Shown: piece after piece, positions 36,977 to 47,989 of the stretch
Position numbering within the stretch: the first letter of the stretch is position 1
Layout: each line of letters starts with the position of its first letter
Source of the DNA: Hydractinia symbiolongicarpus
Lineage: Eukaryota > Cnidaria > Hydrozoa > Anthoathecata > Hydractiniidae
Reading direction: 5' to 3'
Assembly (NCBI RefSeq): GCF_029227915.1
Contig: NC_079876.1
Location: 17,794,001 to 17,858,000, forward strand
Length of the DNA: 64,000 nucleotides
Notes under the pieces: generated by a model
Seen by the model: only the letters and a program-made list of their open reading frames with translations
Databases searched by the model: none
Told to the model about the DNA's origin: nothing
Program-made: the position numbers and the translations under genes

Positions 36977-37924
36977 TTATCGACCGCCAGAAGGATTCTG
37001 GATTTCCGGTGTTCTCCTCAAATAACTGTCGCTGATACGTATTCTTTGCTTTACGAACTTTATTATTACCTTGTTTCTTATTTTTTTATAAGCGGTGATA
37101 TCTGCTTCTGATTTGGTTTTACGCGATTTTCGTAACAAATTGTCGCGTGAGTTCATCTCCTTCTTGAGATCAACAGTCATCCAATCACATGGCTTACCGC
37201 GAACTTTTTTACGAATTAATAGAGCCATGGAATCGTAGGTGCGATATATAATTCCCTTTAACAAAGACCATGCTTTATTGACGTTCGTTGAATTATAAAC
37301 ATCTTGAAAATTCTGTGATGAAAGTGTTTGACAAAATTTATCTTTGTCATAATTTCGATAGTTTCGACAATTTATTGTTTTGCTAACGAAACGGGTGTGA
37401 TGTTGTTTTCTAATACAACATATAAGGTCATGGTCACTAAAAGAAATGGGGATGACTTTGGTATCCGCTATAACTGTGCAATTAGTTGTGGGGATAATGT
37501 CGATAAGAGTTTGTGACGTTTCAGCTATTCGGGTTGGTGATTTAATGACTTGTTTAAAACAGTGTAACGTTAAAGCTGTTTTAATCCCAACATGATCGTT
37601 CTTTTTCAGAAAATCGACATTAAGGTCCCCTAAGATTATAACTTCTTTGATACCGTCTAATGTTAATGACAGTACATCAGATAGGAAAGGTGAAAAATCT
37701 TTATTAAGATACTTTGAATTATCCGGGGGTCTATAAATTACGGAAAGTAAATACAATTTCGCATTTTTTGGACATATTTCTAACCAAATACCTTCAATTT
37801 CATTTATTTCTAGATCGTGTCGCCTTTTATAAATAACATGATCAGCAACATAAAATGCTACTCCGCCTCCTTTTCCAAATTTACGAGATTTGTGTATAAA
37901 TGTGTATCCATTAATTGCAAACAT
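36977..37924 (-). pseudogene. APE-type endonuclease domain
   Basis: 315 codons with GGGVAFYVADHVIY, VIYRPPDNSKYL, ILGDLNVDFLKK and FSDHDLICC, as in the copy at 18.0-19.3 kb. A one-base loss in the TTATTA run near 37,065 throws the end out of frame before the RT. The N-terminal Asn and Glu motifs lie upstream of another one-base loss at about 37,998. Confidence 0.88.
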
Positions 37925-37986
37925 GTCCTCCGGTTCATCTCCCGTATGTATTTTCGTAAGAGAAAAAATGTCGATTTTTCTGTTGT

Positions 37987-38364
37987 TTATAAGAATGTCG
38001 AAATCTCAGCAAAATTTGCCCATAGACCTCTAACGTTCAGGTGAAACATATTCATACCCTTTGCATTAGTAAATTCACGGATTTCATCTGTGGCATTAGG
38101 TCCAGGACACTTTTCAACATCACCGCTTAAAAGCAACAACACAAACAACCATCTGCTTCGTCTAGAGAAATCTACTCGCGTTTTGTTAAGACTTGTAAAA
38201 AAGCACGATTCAATGTTACAAATACCACTACTTTCGACAATATCCATACCACTTTTAAAATAAAGCGAATAGTTTTCATTTGAGCATAAGTAAAAACGTT
38301 TTTGCAGGAATAATACAACAAATAATGGAGCAGCCACAAACGCTGCTGCTTTCTGTGCTGCCAT
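37987..38364 (-). pseudogene. Retroelement ORF N-terminus with 2A-like motif
   Basis: Starts with an ATG six bases from the 5' junction and encodes two hydrophobic stretches: residues about 5-20, and WLFVLLLLSG just before GDVEKCPGPN at 38,098-38,124. It continues into the endonuclease N motif FHLNVRGL and then shifts frame. Position and sequence resemble 2A-like peptides at the N-terminus of APE-type retrotransposon ORFs, but the key Asn before PGP is Cys here. Confidence 0.8.
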
Positions 38365-38535
38365 TTTGATTAATATAATACAAAAGATGCCCTTATTTTG
38401 TTCGCAAAAGTGCCTTACCTGTAATTACTTCAACATTTCTTCTGTCAGCGTCGGTGGTGTAAAGGTTAAATTTGTTGCCTTCCAAACAATAGATCCGGGT
38501 TCAACTCCTGACCGACGCATTTGGCTGCTAGATTT

Positions 38536-39943
38536 CATGTTCTAGATCATAAATGTAGTACGTGTGGCTTCTACTTTAAAGATGATTAGGAGGGCAATTT
38601 TTTTTGTTCAGTTAATGATTCAAGTTGTGAAGGCACAATGGAATTGCATATAATACGAAGATGCCCTTACTTTAATCGCAAAAGTGCCTTACCTGTAATA
38701 ACTCCGACAATTCTGCTGTCAGCAGCGGTGGTGAACGGGTTAGCATTGTTGCCTTCCAAGCATTACAGTTCGAATCCTGGCGGAAGCAATTGTCTGCTAG
38801 ATTTCATGTTCTAGACTATTAAATTCAGTTCAGGTGGATTCTACTTTGAAGATGATTAGGAGGGCATATTTGTTTCGACATTTAATGTTCTCAAGTTGTG
38901 AAGACACAAGGGAAATGCATATAATGCGAAAGATGTTCTTATTAGGATCGCGAAAGTACCATACCTGTAATAACCACAAAATTTATGCTGTCAGCGTCGG
39001 CGGTGTAAAGGATAGCATTGTTGGATTCCAAGCAATAGATCCGGGTTCGATTCCTGGCCGTGCCATTTGAATGCTAGATTCCATGTTCTAGTCTATTAAG
39101 TTCACTTCATTGGGCTTCTACTTTGAGGATGAGAAGGAGGGCAAAATTTGTCGGACATTTAATGTTTTCAAGTTGTGAAGACACAAGCGTAATGCATATA
39201 ATGCGAAAGATGTCCTTATTTTGATCATGAAAGTACCTTATCGGTAATAACTCTAACATTTCTGCTCTCAGCGTCAGTGGTGTAAAGGTTAGCATTTTTG
39301 TCTTCCAAGCAAGAGATCCTGGTTCAAATCCCAGTTGACGCATTTTCCTTCTAGATTCGATTCCCGGGCGACGCACTTGGCTGCTATTTTTCATGTTCTA
39401 ATCTATTAACTTCAGATCATGCGGTTTCTACTTTAAAAATGATTAGGAGGGCGAATTTTTTTGGATAGTCAATGTTTTCAAGTTGTGAAGACATAAGGAG
39501 AATGCGTATAATACGAAAGATGCCCTTATTTTGATCGCGAAAGTACTTTACCTGTAATAACTCCAACAATTCCGCTGTCAGCGTCGGTAGTGCAAAGGTT
39601 AGCATTGTTGACTTCCAAGCCATATATCCAAGTTGGCTTCCCGGCAGACGCGTTTTGCTGCTAGATTTCATCTTCCAGTCTATTAAATTCAGTTCATGTG
39701 GTTGTTACATTTAAGATGATTAGGAGGGCCATTTTTTTTCGACAGTTAATGTTTTCAAACTGTGAAGACACAAGGGAAATGCATATAATACGAAGGATGA
39801 CCTTGTTTTGATCACGAAAGAACCTTACCTGTAATAACACCAACAATTCTACTGTCAGCGTCGGTGGTGTGAAGGTTAGCATTGTTGCCTTCCAAGCAAT
39901 AGATCCGGTTTCGATTCTTGGCGACGCAATTTCCTGCTAGACT
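38536..39943 (+). repeat. 1,408-bp tandem duplication inside the array (second copy 39,944-41,345)
   Basis: Five units recur directly next to each other with an offset of exactly 1,408 bp at several checkpoints (38,834 and 40,242; 39,107 and 40,515; 39,694 and 41,102). It is a second, independent higher-order period, unlike the 1,577-bp period at the left end. Confidence 0.88.
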
Positions 39944-42900
39944 TCATGTTCTAGATCATAAATGTAGTACGTGTGGTTTCTACTTTAAAGATGATTAGGA
40001 AGGCAATTTTTTTTGTTCAGTTAATGATTCAAGTTGTGAAGGCACAATGGAAATGCATATAATACGAAGATGCCCTTACTTTAATCGCAAAAGTGCCTTA
40101 CCTGTAATAACTCCGACAATTCTGCTGTCAGCAGCGTGGTGAACGGGTTAGCATTGTTGCCTTCCAAGCATTAGAGTTCGAATCCTGGCGGAAGCAATTG
40201 TCTGCTAGATTTCATGTTCTAGTCTATTAAATTCAGTTCAGGTGGATTCTACTTTGAAGATGATTAGGAGGGCATATTTGTTTCGACATTTAATGTTCTC
40301 AAGTTGTGAAGACACAAGGGAAATGCATATAATGCAAAAGATGTTCTTATTGGGATCGCGAAAGTACCATACCTGTAATAACCACAAAATTTATGCTGTC
40401 AGCGTCGGCGGTGTAAAGGATAGCATTGTTGGATTCCAAGCAATAGATCCGGGTTCGATTCCTGGCCGTGCCATTTGAATGCTAGATTCCATGTTCTAGT
40501 CTATTAAGTTCACTTCATTGGGCTTCTACTTTGAGGATGAGTAGGAGGGCAAAATTTGTCGGACATTTAATGTTTTCAAGTTGTGAAGACTCAAGCGTAA
40601 TGCATATAATGCGAAAGATGTCCTTATTTTGATCATGAAAGTACCTTACCGGTAATAACTCTAACATTTCTGCTCTCAGCGTCAGTGGTGTAAAGGTTAG
40701 CACTTTTGTCTTCCAAGCAAGAGATCCTGGTTCAAATCCCAGTTGACGCATTTTCCTTCTAGATTTGATTCCCGGGCGACGCACTTGGCTGCTATTTTTC
40801 ATGTTCTAATCTATTAACTTCAGATCATGCGGTTTCTACTTTAAAGATGATTGGGAGGGCGAATTTTTTTGGAGAGTCAATGTTTTCAAGTTGTGAAGAC
40901 ATAAGGAGAATGCGTATAATACGAAAGATGCCCTTATTTTGACCGCGAAAGTACTTTACCTGTAATAACTCCAACAATTCCGCTGTCAGCGTCGGCAGTG
41001 CAAAGGTTAGCATTGTTGACTTCCAAGCGATATATCCAAGTTGGCTTCCCGGCCGACGCGTTTTGCTGCTAGATTTCATGTTCCAGTCTATTAAATTCAG
41101 TTCATGTGGTTGTTACATTTAAGATGATTAGGAGGGCCATTTTTTTTCGACAGTTAATGTTTTCAAACTGTGAAGACACAAGGGAAATGCATATAATACG
41201 AAGGATGACCTTGTTTTGATCACGAAAGAACCTTACCTGTAATAACACCAACAATTCTGCTGTCAGCGTCGGTGGTGTGAAGGTTACGTTGTTGCCTTCC
41301 AAGCAATAGATCCGGTTTCGATTCTTGGCGACGCAATTTCCTGCTAGACTTCAAGTTGTGAAGACACAGCGGAAATGCATATAATACAGAAGATGCCCTT
41401 ATTTTGATCGCGAAAGTACTTTACCTGTAATAACACCAACATTTCTTCTGTCAGCGTCGGTGGTGTAAAGGTTAACTTTGTCGCCTTACAAACAATAGAT
41501 CCGGGTTCGATTCCTGGCCGACGCATTTGGCTGCTAGATTTCATGTTCTAGACCATGAAATTTAGTACGTGTGGTTTCTACTTTAAAGATGATTAGGAGG
41601 GCAAATTTTTTTCTCCAGTTAATGTTTCAAGTTGTGAAGACACAATGGAAATGCCTATAATACGAAAGATGTCCTTATTTTGATCGCGAAAGTTTATTAC
41701 CGGTAATAACTCCATCATTTCTGCTTTCAGCGTCGGTGGTGTAAAGGTTAGCATTTCTGTTCTCCAAACAATAGATCCTGGTTGAATTCCAAGTTAACGC
41801 ATTTTCCTTCTAGATTTCATGTTCTTGTCTATTAAACCCAGTACGTGTGGCTTCTACTTTGAGGACGATTAGAAGGGCGATTTTTTTTGGACAGTTAATG
41901 TTTTCAAGTTGGGAAGACACAAGGAGAATGCATATAATGCGAAAGATGTCCTTATTTTGATCATGAAAGTACCTTACCGGTAATAACTCTAACATTTCTG
42001 CTCTCAGCGTCAGTGGTGTAAAGTTTAGCATTTTTGTCTTCCAAGCAAGAGATCCTGGTTCAATTCCCAGTTGACGCATTTTACTTCTAGATTCGATTCC
42101 CGGGCGACGCACTTGGCTGCTATTTTTCATGTTCTAATTTATTAAGTTCAGATCATGCGGTTTCTATTTTAAAGATGATTAGGAGGGCGAATTTTTTTGG
42201 AGAGTCAATGTTTTCAAGTTGTGAAGACATAAGGAGAATGCCTATAATACGAAAGATGCCCTTATTTTGATCGCGAAAGTACTTTACCTGTAATAACTTC
42301 AACAATTCTGCTGTCAGCGTCGGTAGTGCAAAGGTTAGCATTGTTGACTTCCAAGCGATATATCCAAGTTGGCTTCCCGGCCGACGCGTTTTGCTGCTAG
42401 ATTTCATGTTCCAGTCTATTAAATTCAGTTCATGTGGTTGTTACATTTAAGATGATTAGGAGGGCCAATTTTTTTCGAAAGTTAATGTTTTCAAACTGTG
42501 AAGACACAAGGGAAATGCACATAATAAGAAGGATGACGTTGCTTTGATCGCGAAAGTACCTTACCTGTAATAACTCCGACAATTCTGCTGTCAGCAGCGG
42601 TTGTGTAAAGGTTAGCATTGTTGTCTTCCAAGCAATAGATCCGGTTTCGATTCTGGCTGACGCAATTTCCTGCTAGACTTCAAGTTGTAAAGACACAACG
42701 GAAATGCATATATTTTATTTATTTATTTATTTATTTCACGAATGTTTTACAAGGATAGCCATTTCAGACATTATAAAGTCTGTTATCAACATGGGTCCTT
42801 GGAATAAATAGGATAAAAAAAATATTAGTAACAATAAAACAAGAAAATGTAAATGTACAATAAAAACGGTGAGTATAAAATATATAAACTGCAAAAAACA

Positions 42901-43015
42901 CACAGACAAAAGGCTAAAAGTCAAAATACCACACTAGAAAATGAGTTGATCAAGACGAAAAACAAAAAACAAACAAAAAGCCATAAAAAGGACTAAATAC
43001 GCAGATAATATTCTC

Positions 43016-43564
43016 TCAGTTGCGACTTAAAAATATTGTATGATTCACATTTTCTAATGTCCAACAGGAGTTATTGTAAATATTTGCTCCAGTGTAACAG
43101 AAAGATCCACGAGCATATTCCAAACGAAGATTAGGTAATTTCAAGCTATTTCTGTTGTTACGTGTGTTTCTTGTGTGGTTTGTTTTTGTGAAGTAATTTT
43201 TAAAATTTTCACCCAAGCAACGGCAAATGAAATTACAAGCTCGCATTTCTATCATATTGACAGTATCAGGTGGTGTCAAGAATTGATTTCCAATAATTAA
43301 AGTTGCTCGTCTATGTAAAGATTGGAGTTTGAGTAGTTGTGTCTGAGAATTCTTAAGGTGAACAAATCCGCAATATGTTAATACTGGTTGAATCATTGTT
43401 TGAAAAATTGCCAATGCAGCTTTATCTGTACTCAGCGGTCGAATGCGATATAGTAAACGTAATCTACCGGAAGCTTTTTGATACGTTAAATCAAAGTTGC
43501 TGCTCAAATTCAATGATGGTTCGATAAGTACACCAAGATATTTATACGTGGATGTTACCCTCAC
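43016..43564 (-). pseudogene. Retroelement C-terminal region
   Basis: Equivalent to 35278-35862, without the stop found there, but with a short in-frame loss near 43,212 and a frame change near 43,070 that alters the last residues. Confidence 0.8.
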
Positions 43565-44532
43565 AGTTTGGTACCGGAAGTTACGTTTAATGAGCTGTTT
43601 TGTTTAGAGAGGTTATTTTTCGAACCAAATAACATTGCTTCAGTTCTTTCTGCTCCGAGATTTAAAATTAATTCATTTTCCAAACACCATGCAAGTACAC
43701 AATTCATGTCGGATGAAAGACGGGTTTCAACAAATAAAACAGTATCGTCTGCATATTTGACTACTTCAGAGTGTTTCACTACGGTACAAAGATCATTGAA
43801 AAACATAATAAATAGTAGTGGGCCCAAAATCGACCCTTGTGGTACTCCACTATTGACTGGATGTTCATCAGACAAAGAATTTTTGTATTGAACTTGCTGA
43901 AATCTACCAAACAAATAGTCTGTGAACCACTCGTGTCCGTCTCCAACAATTCCAAAACTGCTTAATTTTGACAGTAGTTTACCATGACTTAACATGTCGA
44001 ATGCTTTTGTGAGGTCTAAAAATACGGCACCGACCATTTTGCCATCGTTAACCTTCAATTTCACAGTGTCGATAAAGATTGTTGCAGCCAGTTCAGTTGA
44101 GCGACGAGGCCTGAAACCGAACTGGTTGTTGTTTATTAAATTGTTACTTTCAAGATATGCAGTCAATTGTTCATGCACAACTTTTTCAATCACCTTGGAT
44201 ATAGCTGGAATAACAGATATTGGTCTATAGTTATTAACAGATGACTTTGCTCCAGATTTGAAAAGTGGTAACACTTTGGTGCGTTTCCAGTCACTTGGAA
44301 AAGTTGAAGTTTCAAAAGACATGTTAATAATATATGTCAGTGGTGAAGCGATTACCTCCATGCAGTCTTTGAGTAACCAGGATGGTAGATCATCTAGCCC
44401 AACAGACTTTTTACGTTTTAATGATTGTAGATGTTTCATGGTTTCATTAACAGTGATTGGTTTAAGTCGAAATTTTGGGTTAGATTTACTCGGTATTTCT
44501 TTATGATATTTCCAGACGGAGTTTGTCAACAC
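43561..44532 (-). pseudogene. Reverse transcriptase domain
   Basis: 323 codons with the same RT motifs as at 35859-36944 (AVFLDLTKAFD, GVPQGSILGPLLF, YADD). Loss of one A near 44,570 cuts the N-terminal linker off. It ends at the frameshift shared with the other copies. Confidence 0.88.
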
Positions 44533-44878
44533 AAAAGCAGATCTTTTAAGTGAATTTACAACATTAGAAAAAATCTACAAAACGCATTAGCAATAGAATG
44601 TTGATCGGTTACCAATTTCTCGTCGATTTGTATAGTAGTATTCACTTGAGAGTTCGATCTAAGTGGAAATACTTTTTTTATCGACCGCCAGAAGGATTCT
44701 GGATTTCCGGTGTTCTCCTTAAATAACTGTCGCTGATACGTATTCTTTGCTTTACGAACTTAATTATTAACCTTGTTTCTTATTTTTTTATAAGCGGTGA
44801 TATCTGCTTCTGATTTGGTTTTACGCGATTTTCGTAACAAATTGTCGCGTGAGTTCATCTCCTTCTTGAGATCAACAG

Positions 44879-45625
44879 TCATCCAATCACATGGCTTACC
44901 GCGAACTTTTTACGAATTAATAGAGCCATGGAATCGTAGGTGCGATATATAATTCCCTTTAACAAAGACCATGCTTTATTGACGTTCGTTGAATTATAAA
45001 CATCTTGAAAATTCTGTGATGAAAGTGTTTGACAAAATTTATCTTTGTCATAATTTCGATAGTTTCGACAATTTATTGTTTTGCTAACGAAACGGGTGTG
45101 ATGTTGTTTTCTAATACAACATATAAGGTCATGGTCACTAAAAGAAATGGGGATGACTTTGGTATCCGCTATAACTGTGCAATTAGTTGTAGCGATAATG
45201 TCGATAAGAGTTTGTGACGTTTCCGCTATTCGGGTTGGTGATTTAATGACTTGTTTAAAACCGTGTAACGTTAAAGCTGTTTTAATCCCAACATGATCGT
45301 TCTTTTTCAGAAAATCGACATTAAGGTGCCCTAAGATTATAACTTCTTTGATACCGTCTAATGTTAATGACAGTACATCAGATAGGAAAGGTGAAAAATC
45401 TTTATTAAGATACTTTGAATTATCCGGGGGTCTATAAATTACGGAAAGTAAATACAATTTCGCATTTTTTGGACATATTTCTAACCAAATACCTTCAATT
45501 TCATTTATTTCTAGATCGTTGCGCCTTTTATAAATAACATGATCAGCAACATAAAATGCTACTCCGCCTCCTTTTCCAAATTTACGAGATTTGTGTATAA
45601 ATGTGTATCCATTAATTGCAAACAT
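44879..45625 (-). pseudogene. APE-type endonuclease domain
   Basis: Endonuclease motifs as in the other copies. GDLNVDF is changed to GHLNVDF here (C to G near 45,328), replacing an expected metal-binding or catalytic Asp. The frame ends early through a one-T loss at about 44,910. Confidence 0.87.
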
Positions 45626-45687
45626 GTCCTCCGGTTCATCTCCCGTATGTATTTTCGTAAGAGAAAAAATGTCGATTTTTCTGTTGT

Positions 45688-46065
45688 TTATAAGAATGTC
45701 GAAATCTCAGCAAAATTTGCCCATAGACCTCTAACGTTCAGGTGAAACATATTCATACCCTTTGCATTAGTAAATTCACGGATTTCATCTGTGGCATTAG
45801 GTCCAGGACACTTTTCAACATCACCGCTTAAAAGCAACAACACAAACAACCATCTGCTTCGTCTAGAGAAATCTACTCGCGTTTTGTTAAGACTTGTAAA
45901 AAAGCACGATTCAATGTTACAAATACCACTACTCTCGACAATATCCATACCACTTTTAAAATAAAGCGAATAGTTTTCATTTGAGCATAAGTAAAAACGC
46001 TTTTGCAGCAATAATACAACAAATAATAGAGCAGCCACAAACGCTGCTGCTTTCTGTGCTGCCAT
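45688..46065 (-). pseudogene. Retroelement ORF N-terminus with 2A-like motif
   Basis: Matches 37987-38364. The GDVEKCPGPN motif is at about 45,799-45,825, after WLFVLLLLS. It has the same frameshift at its end as the 37,987 copy. Confidence 0.8.
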
Positions 46066-47446
46066 TTTGATTAATATAATACAAAAGATGCCCTTATTTT
46101 GTTCGCAAAAGTGCCTTACCTGTAATTACTTCAACATTTCTTCTGCTAGATTTCATGTTCTAGATCATGAAATTTAGTACGTGTGGTTTCTACTTTAAAG
46201 ATGATAAGGAGGGCAATTTTTTTTGTCCAGTTAATGTTTCAAGTTGTGAAGACACAATGGAAATACCTATAATACGAAAGATGTCCTTATTTTGATCGCG
46301 AAAGTACATTACCGGTAATAACTCCATCATTTCTGCTTTCAGCGTCGGTGGTGTAAAGGTTAGCATTTCTGTTCTCCAAGCAATAGATCCTGTTTCAATT
46401 CCAAGTTAACGCATTTTCCTTCTACATTTCATGATCTAGTCTATTAAATTCAGTTCATGTGGTTTCTACTTTGAAGATGATTAGAAGGGCAAATTTTGTT
46501 GGAGAGTTAATGTTTTCAAGTTGTGAAGACACAAGCGAAATGCATATGATACGAAAGATGCATTTATTTTGATAGCGAAAGCACCTTACCTGCAATAACT
46601 CTAAAAATTCTGCTGTCATCGTCGGTGGTGTAAAGGTTAGCGTTGTTGCATTCCAAGCAATAGATCCGGCTCCGATTCCTGGCCGACGCATTTGGCTGCT
46701 AGATTTCATGTTCTAGTCTATTAATTTCAGTACGTATGGTTGCTACTTTCATGATGATTAGGAGAGCAAGTTTTCTTGGACAGTTTATGTTTTTAAGTAG
46801 TGAAAAGACACAAGGGAAATGCGTACAATACGAGAGATGCGTTTATTTTGATCGCTAAATTACCTTACCTGTAATAACTTCAACAATTCTGCTGAAAGAG
46901 TCGGTGGTGTAAAGGTTAGCATTTCTGTTCTCCAAGCATCCTGGTTCAATTCTAAGTTGACGCATTTTCCTTCTAGATTTCATGATGTAGTCTATTAAAT
47001 TCAGTTCATGTGGTTTCTACTTTGAAGATGATTAGAAGGGCAAATTTTGTTGGAGAGTTAAAGTTTTCAAGTTGTGAAGACACAAGGAGAATGCATATAA
47101 TACGAAAGATGCCCTTATTTTGATCGCGAAAAAACTTTACCTGTAATAACTCCAACAATTCTGTTGAAAGAGTCGGTGGTGAAAAGGTTAGCATTGTTGC
47201 CTTTCAAGCAATTCATGCGTGTTCGATTCCTCGCCGACCCATTTGACTGCTAGATTCCATGTTCTAGTCTATTAAATTCAGTTCATTGGGCTTCTACTTT
47301 GAAGATGATTAGGAGGTCAAAGTGTTTTAGACAGTTAACTTTTTCAAGTTGAGAAGACACAAGGGAAATGCATATAATACGAAAGATGCCCTTATTTTGA
47401 TCGCGAAAGTACCTTACCTGTAATAAGTCCATCAATTCTGCTGTCA

Positions 47447-47518
47447 TCGTCGGTAGCGTAAAGGTTAGCATTGTTGCCTTCCAAGCAATAGATCCGGGTT
47501 CGATTCCCGGCCGACTCA
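47447..47518 (+). tRNA. tRNA-Gly(TCC)-like copy, acceptor end damaged
   Basis: The anticodon and T arms match consensus exactly. The first two acceptor pairs are lost (TCGTCGG/CCGACTC). The best copy in the right-hand part of the array. Confidence 0.6.
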
Positions 47519-47989
47519 TTTGGCTGGTAGATTTCATGTTCTAGTCTGTTAATGTCAGTTCATGTGGATTCTACTTTGAAGATGATTAGAAGGGCATATT
47601 TTTTAGGACAGTTAAGGTTCTGAATTGTGAAGACATGAGGTAAATGCATATAATACGAAGGATGCCCTCATTTTGATCGCAAAAGTACCTTATCTGTAAT
47701 AACTCAAACAACTCTGCTGTCAGCATCGGTGGTGTAAAGGTTAGCATTGTTGCCTTCCAAGCAATAGATCCGAGTTCGATTCCTGGCCAACCCATTCGAC
47801 TACTAGATTCCATGTTCTAGTCTATTAAGTTCAGTTCATGTGTCTTCTACATTGAAAATGATTAGGAGGGCAAATGTTTTTGGACAGTTGATGTTTTCAA
47901 GTTGTGAAGTCACAAGGGAAATGCATATAATACGAAAGATGCCCTTATTTTGATCGCGAAAGTACTTTACCTGTAATAAATCCAACAAT

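Larger units (their letters stand above)
34996..38370 (-). mobile_element. CR1/L2-like retrotransposon, near full length
   Basis: About 3.37 kb from the 5' end (38,370, next to TAATATAATAC of the array) to the terminal AAAT repeats (34,996). It interrupts the array motif GCATATAATAC. ATATA on both sides is compatible with a very short target-site duplication. The element codes for an N-terminal hydrophobic region with a 2A-like motif, APE endonuclease and reverse transcriptase, now split by at least three frameshifts. This is the best copy for describing the family. Confidence 0.92.
34100..38440 (+). repeat. 4.3-kb block with retroelement, duplicated at ~41,820-46,146
   Basis: Units left of the retroelement, the element and its right flank recur at an offset of about 7,700 bp (7,717 on the left side). 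The left flanks share the same sequence into the element: GGAAATGCATATA followed by the TTTTATTT tract. The second retroelement copy therefore arose by duplication of this block, not by a second insertion. Confidence 0.88.
42713..46071 (-). mobile_element. CR1/L2-like retrotransposon, duplicate of the 35.0-38.4 kb copy
   Basis: Same 5' and 3' junctions and same flanking units as the copy at 34,996-38,370. It carries private damage: small deletions near 43,065 and 43,212, a stop-creating change near 44,760 and a one-T loss near 44,910. Confidence 0.92.

Noticed and set aside
11776-40478. Plus-strand ORFs beginning MDSTLKMIRRAYLFRHLMF and similar
   Set aside because: Sense translation of the same repeat unit, ending in the tRNA sequence (SVGGVKVSIVGFQAIDPGSIPG). 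No independent support for coding.
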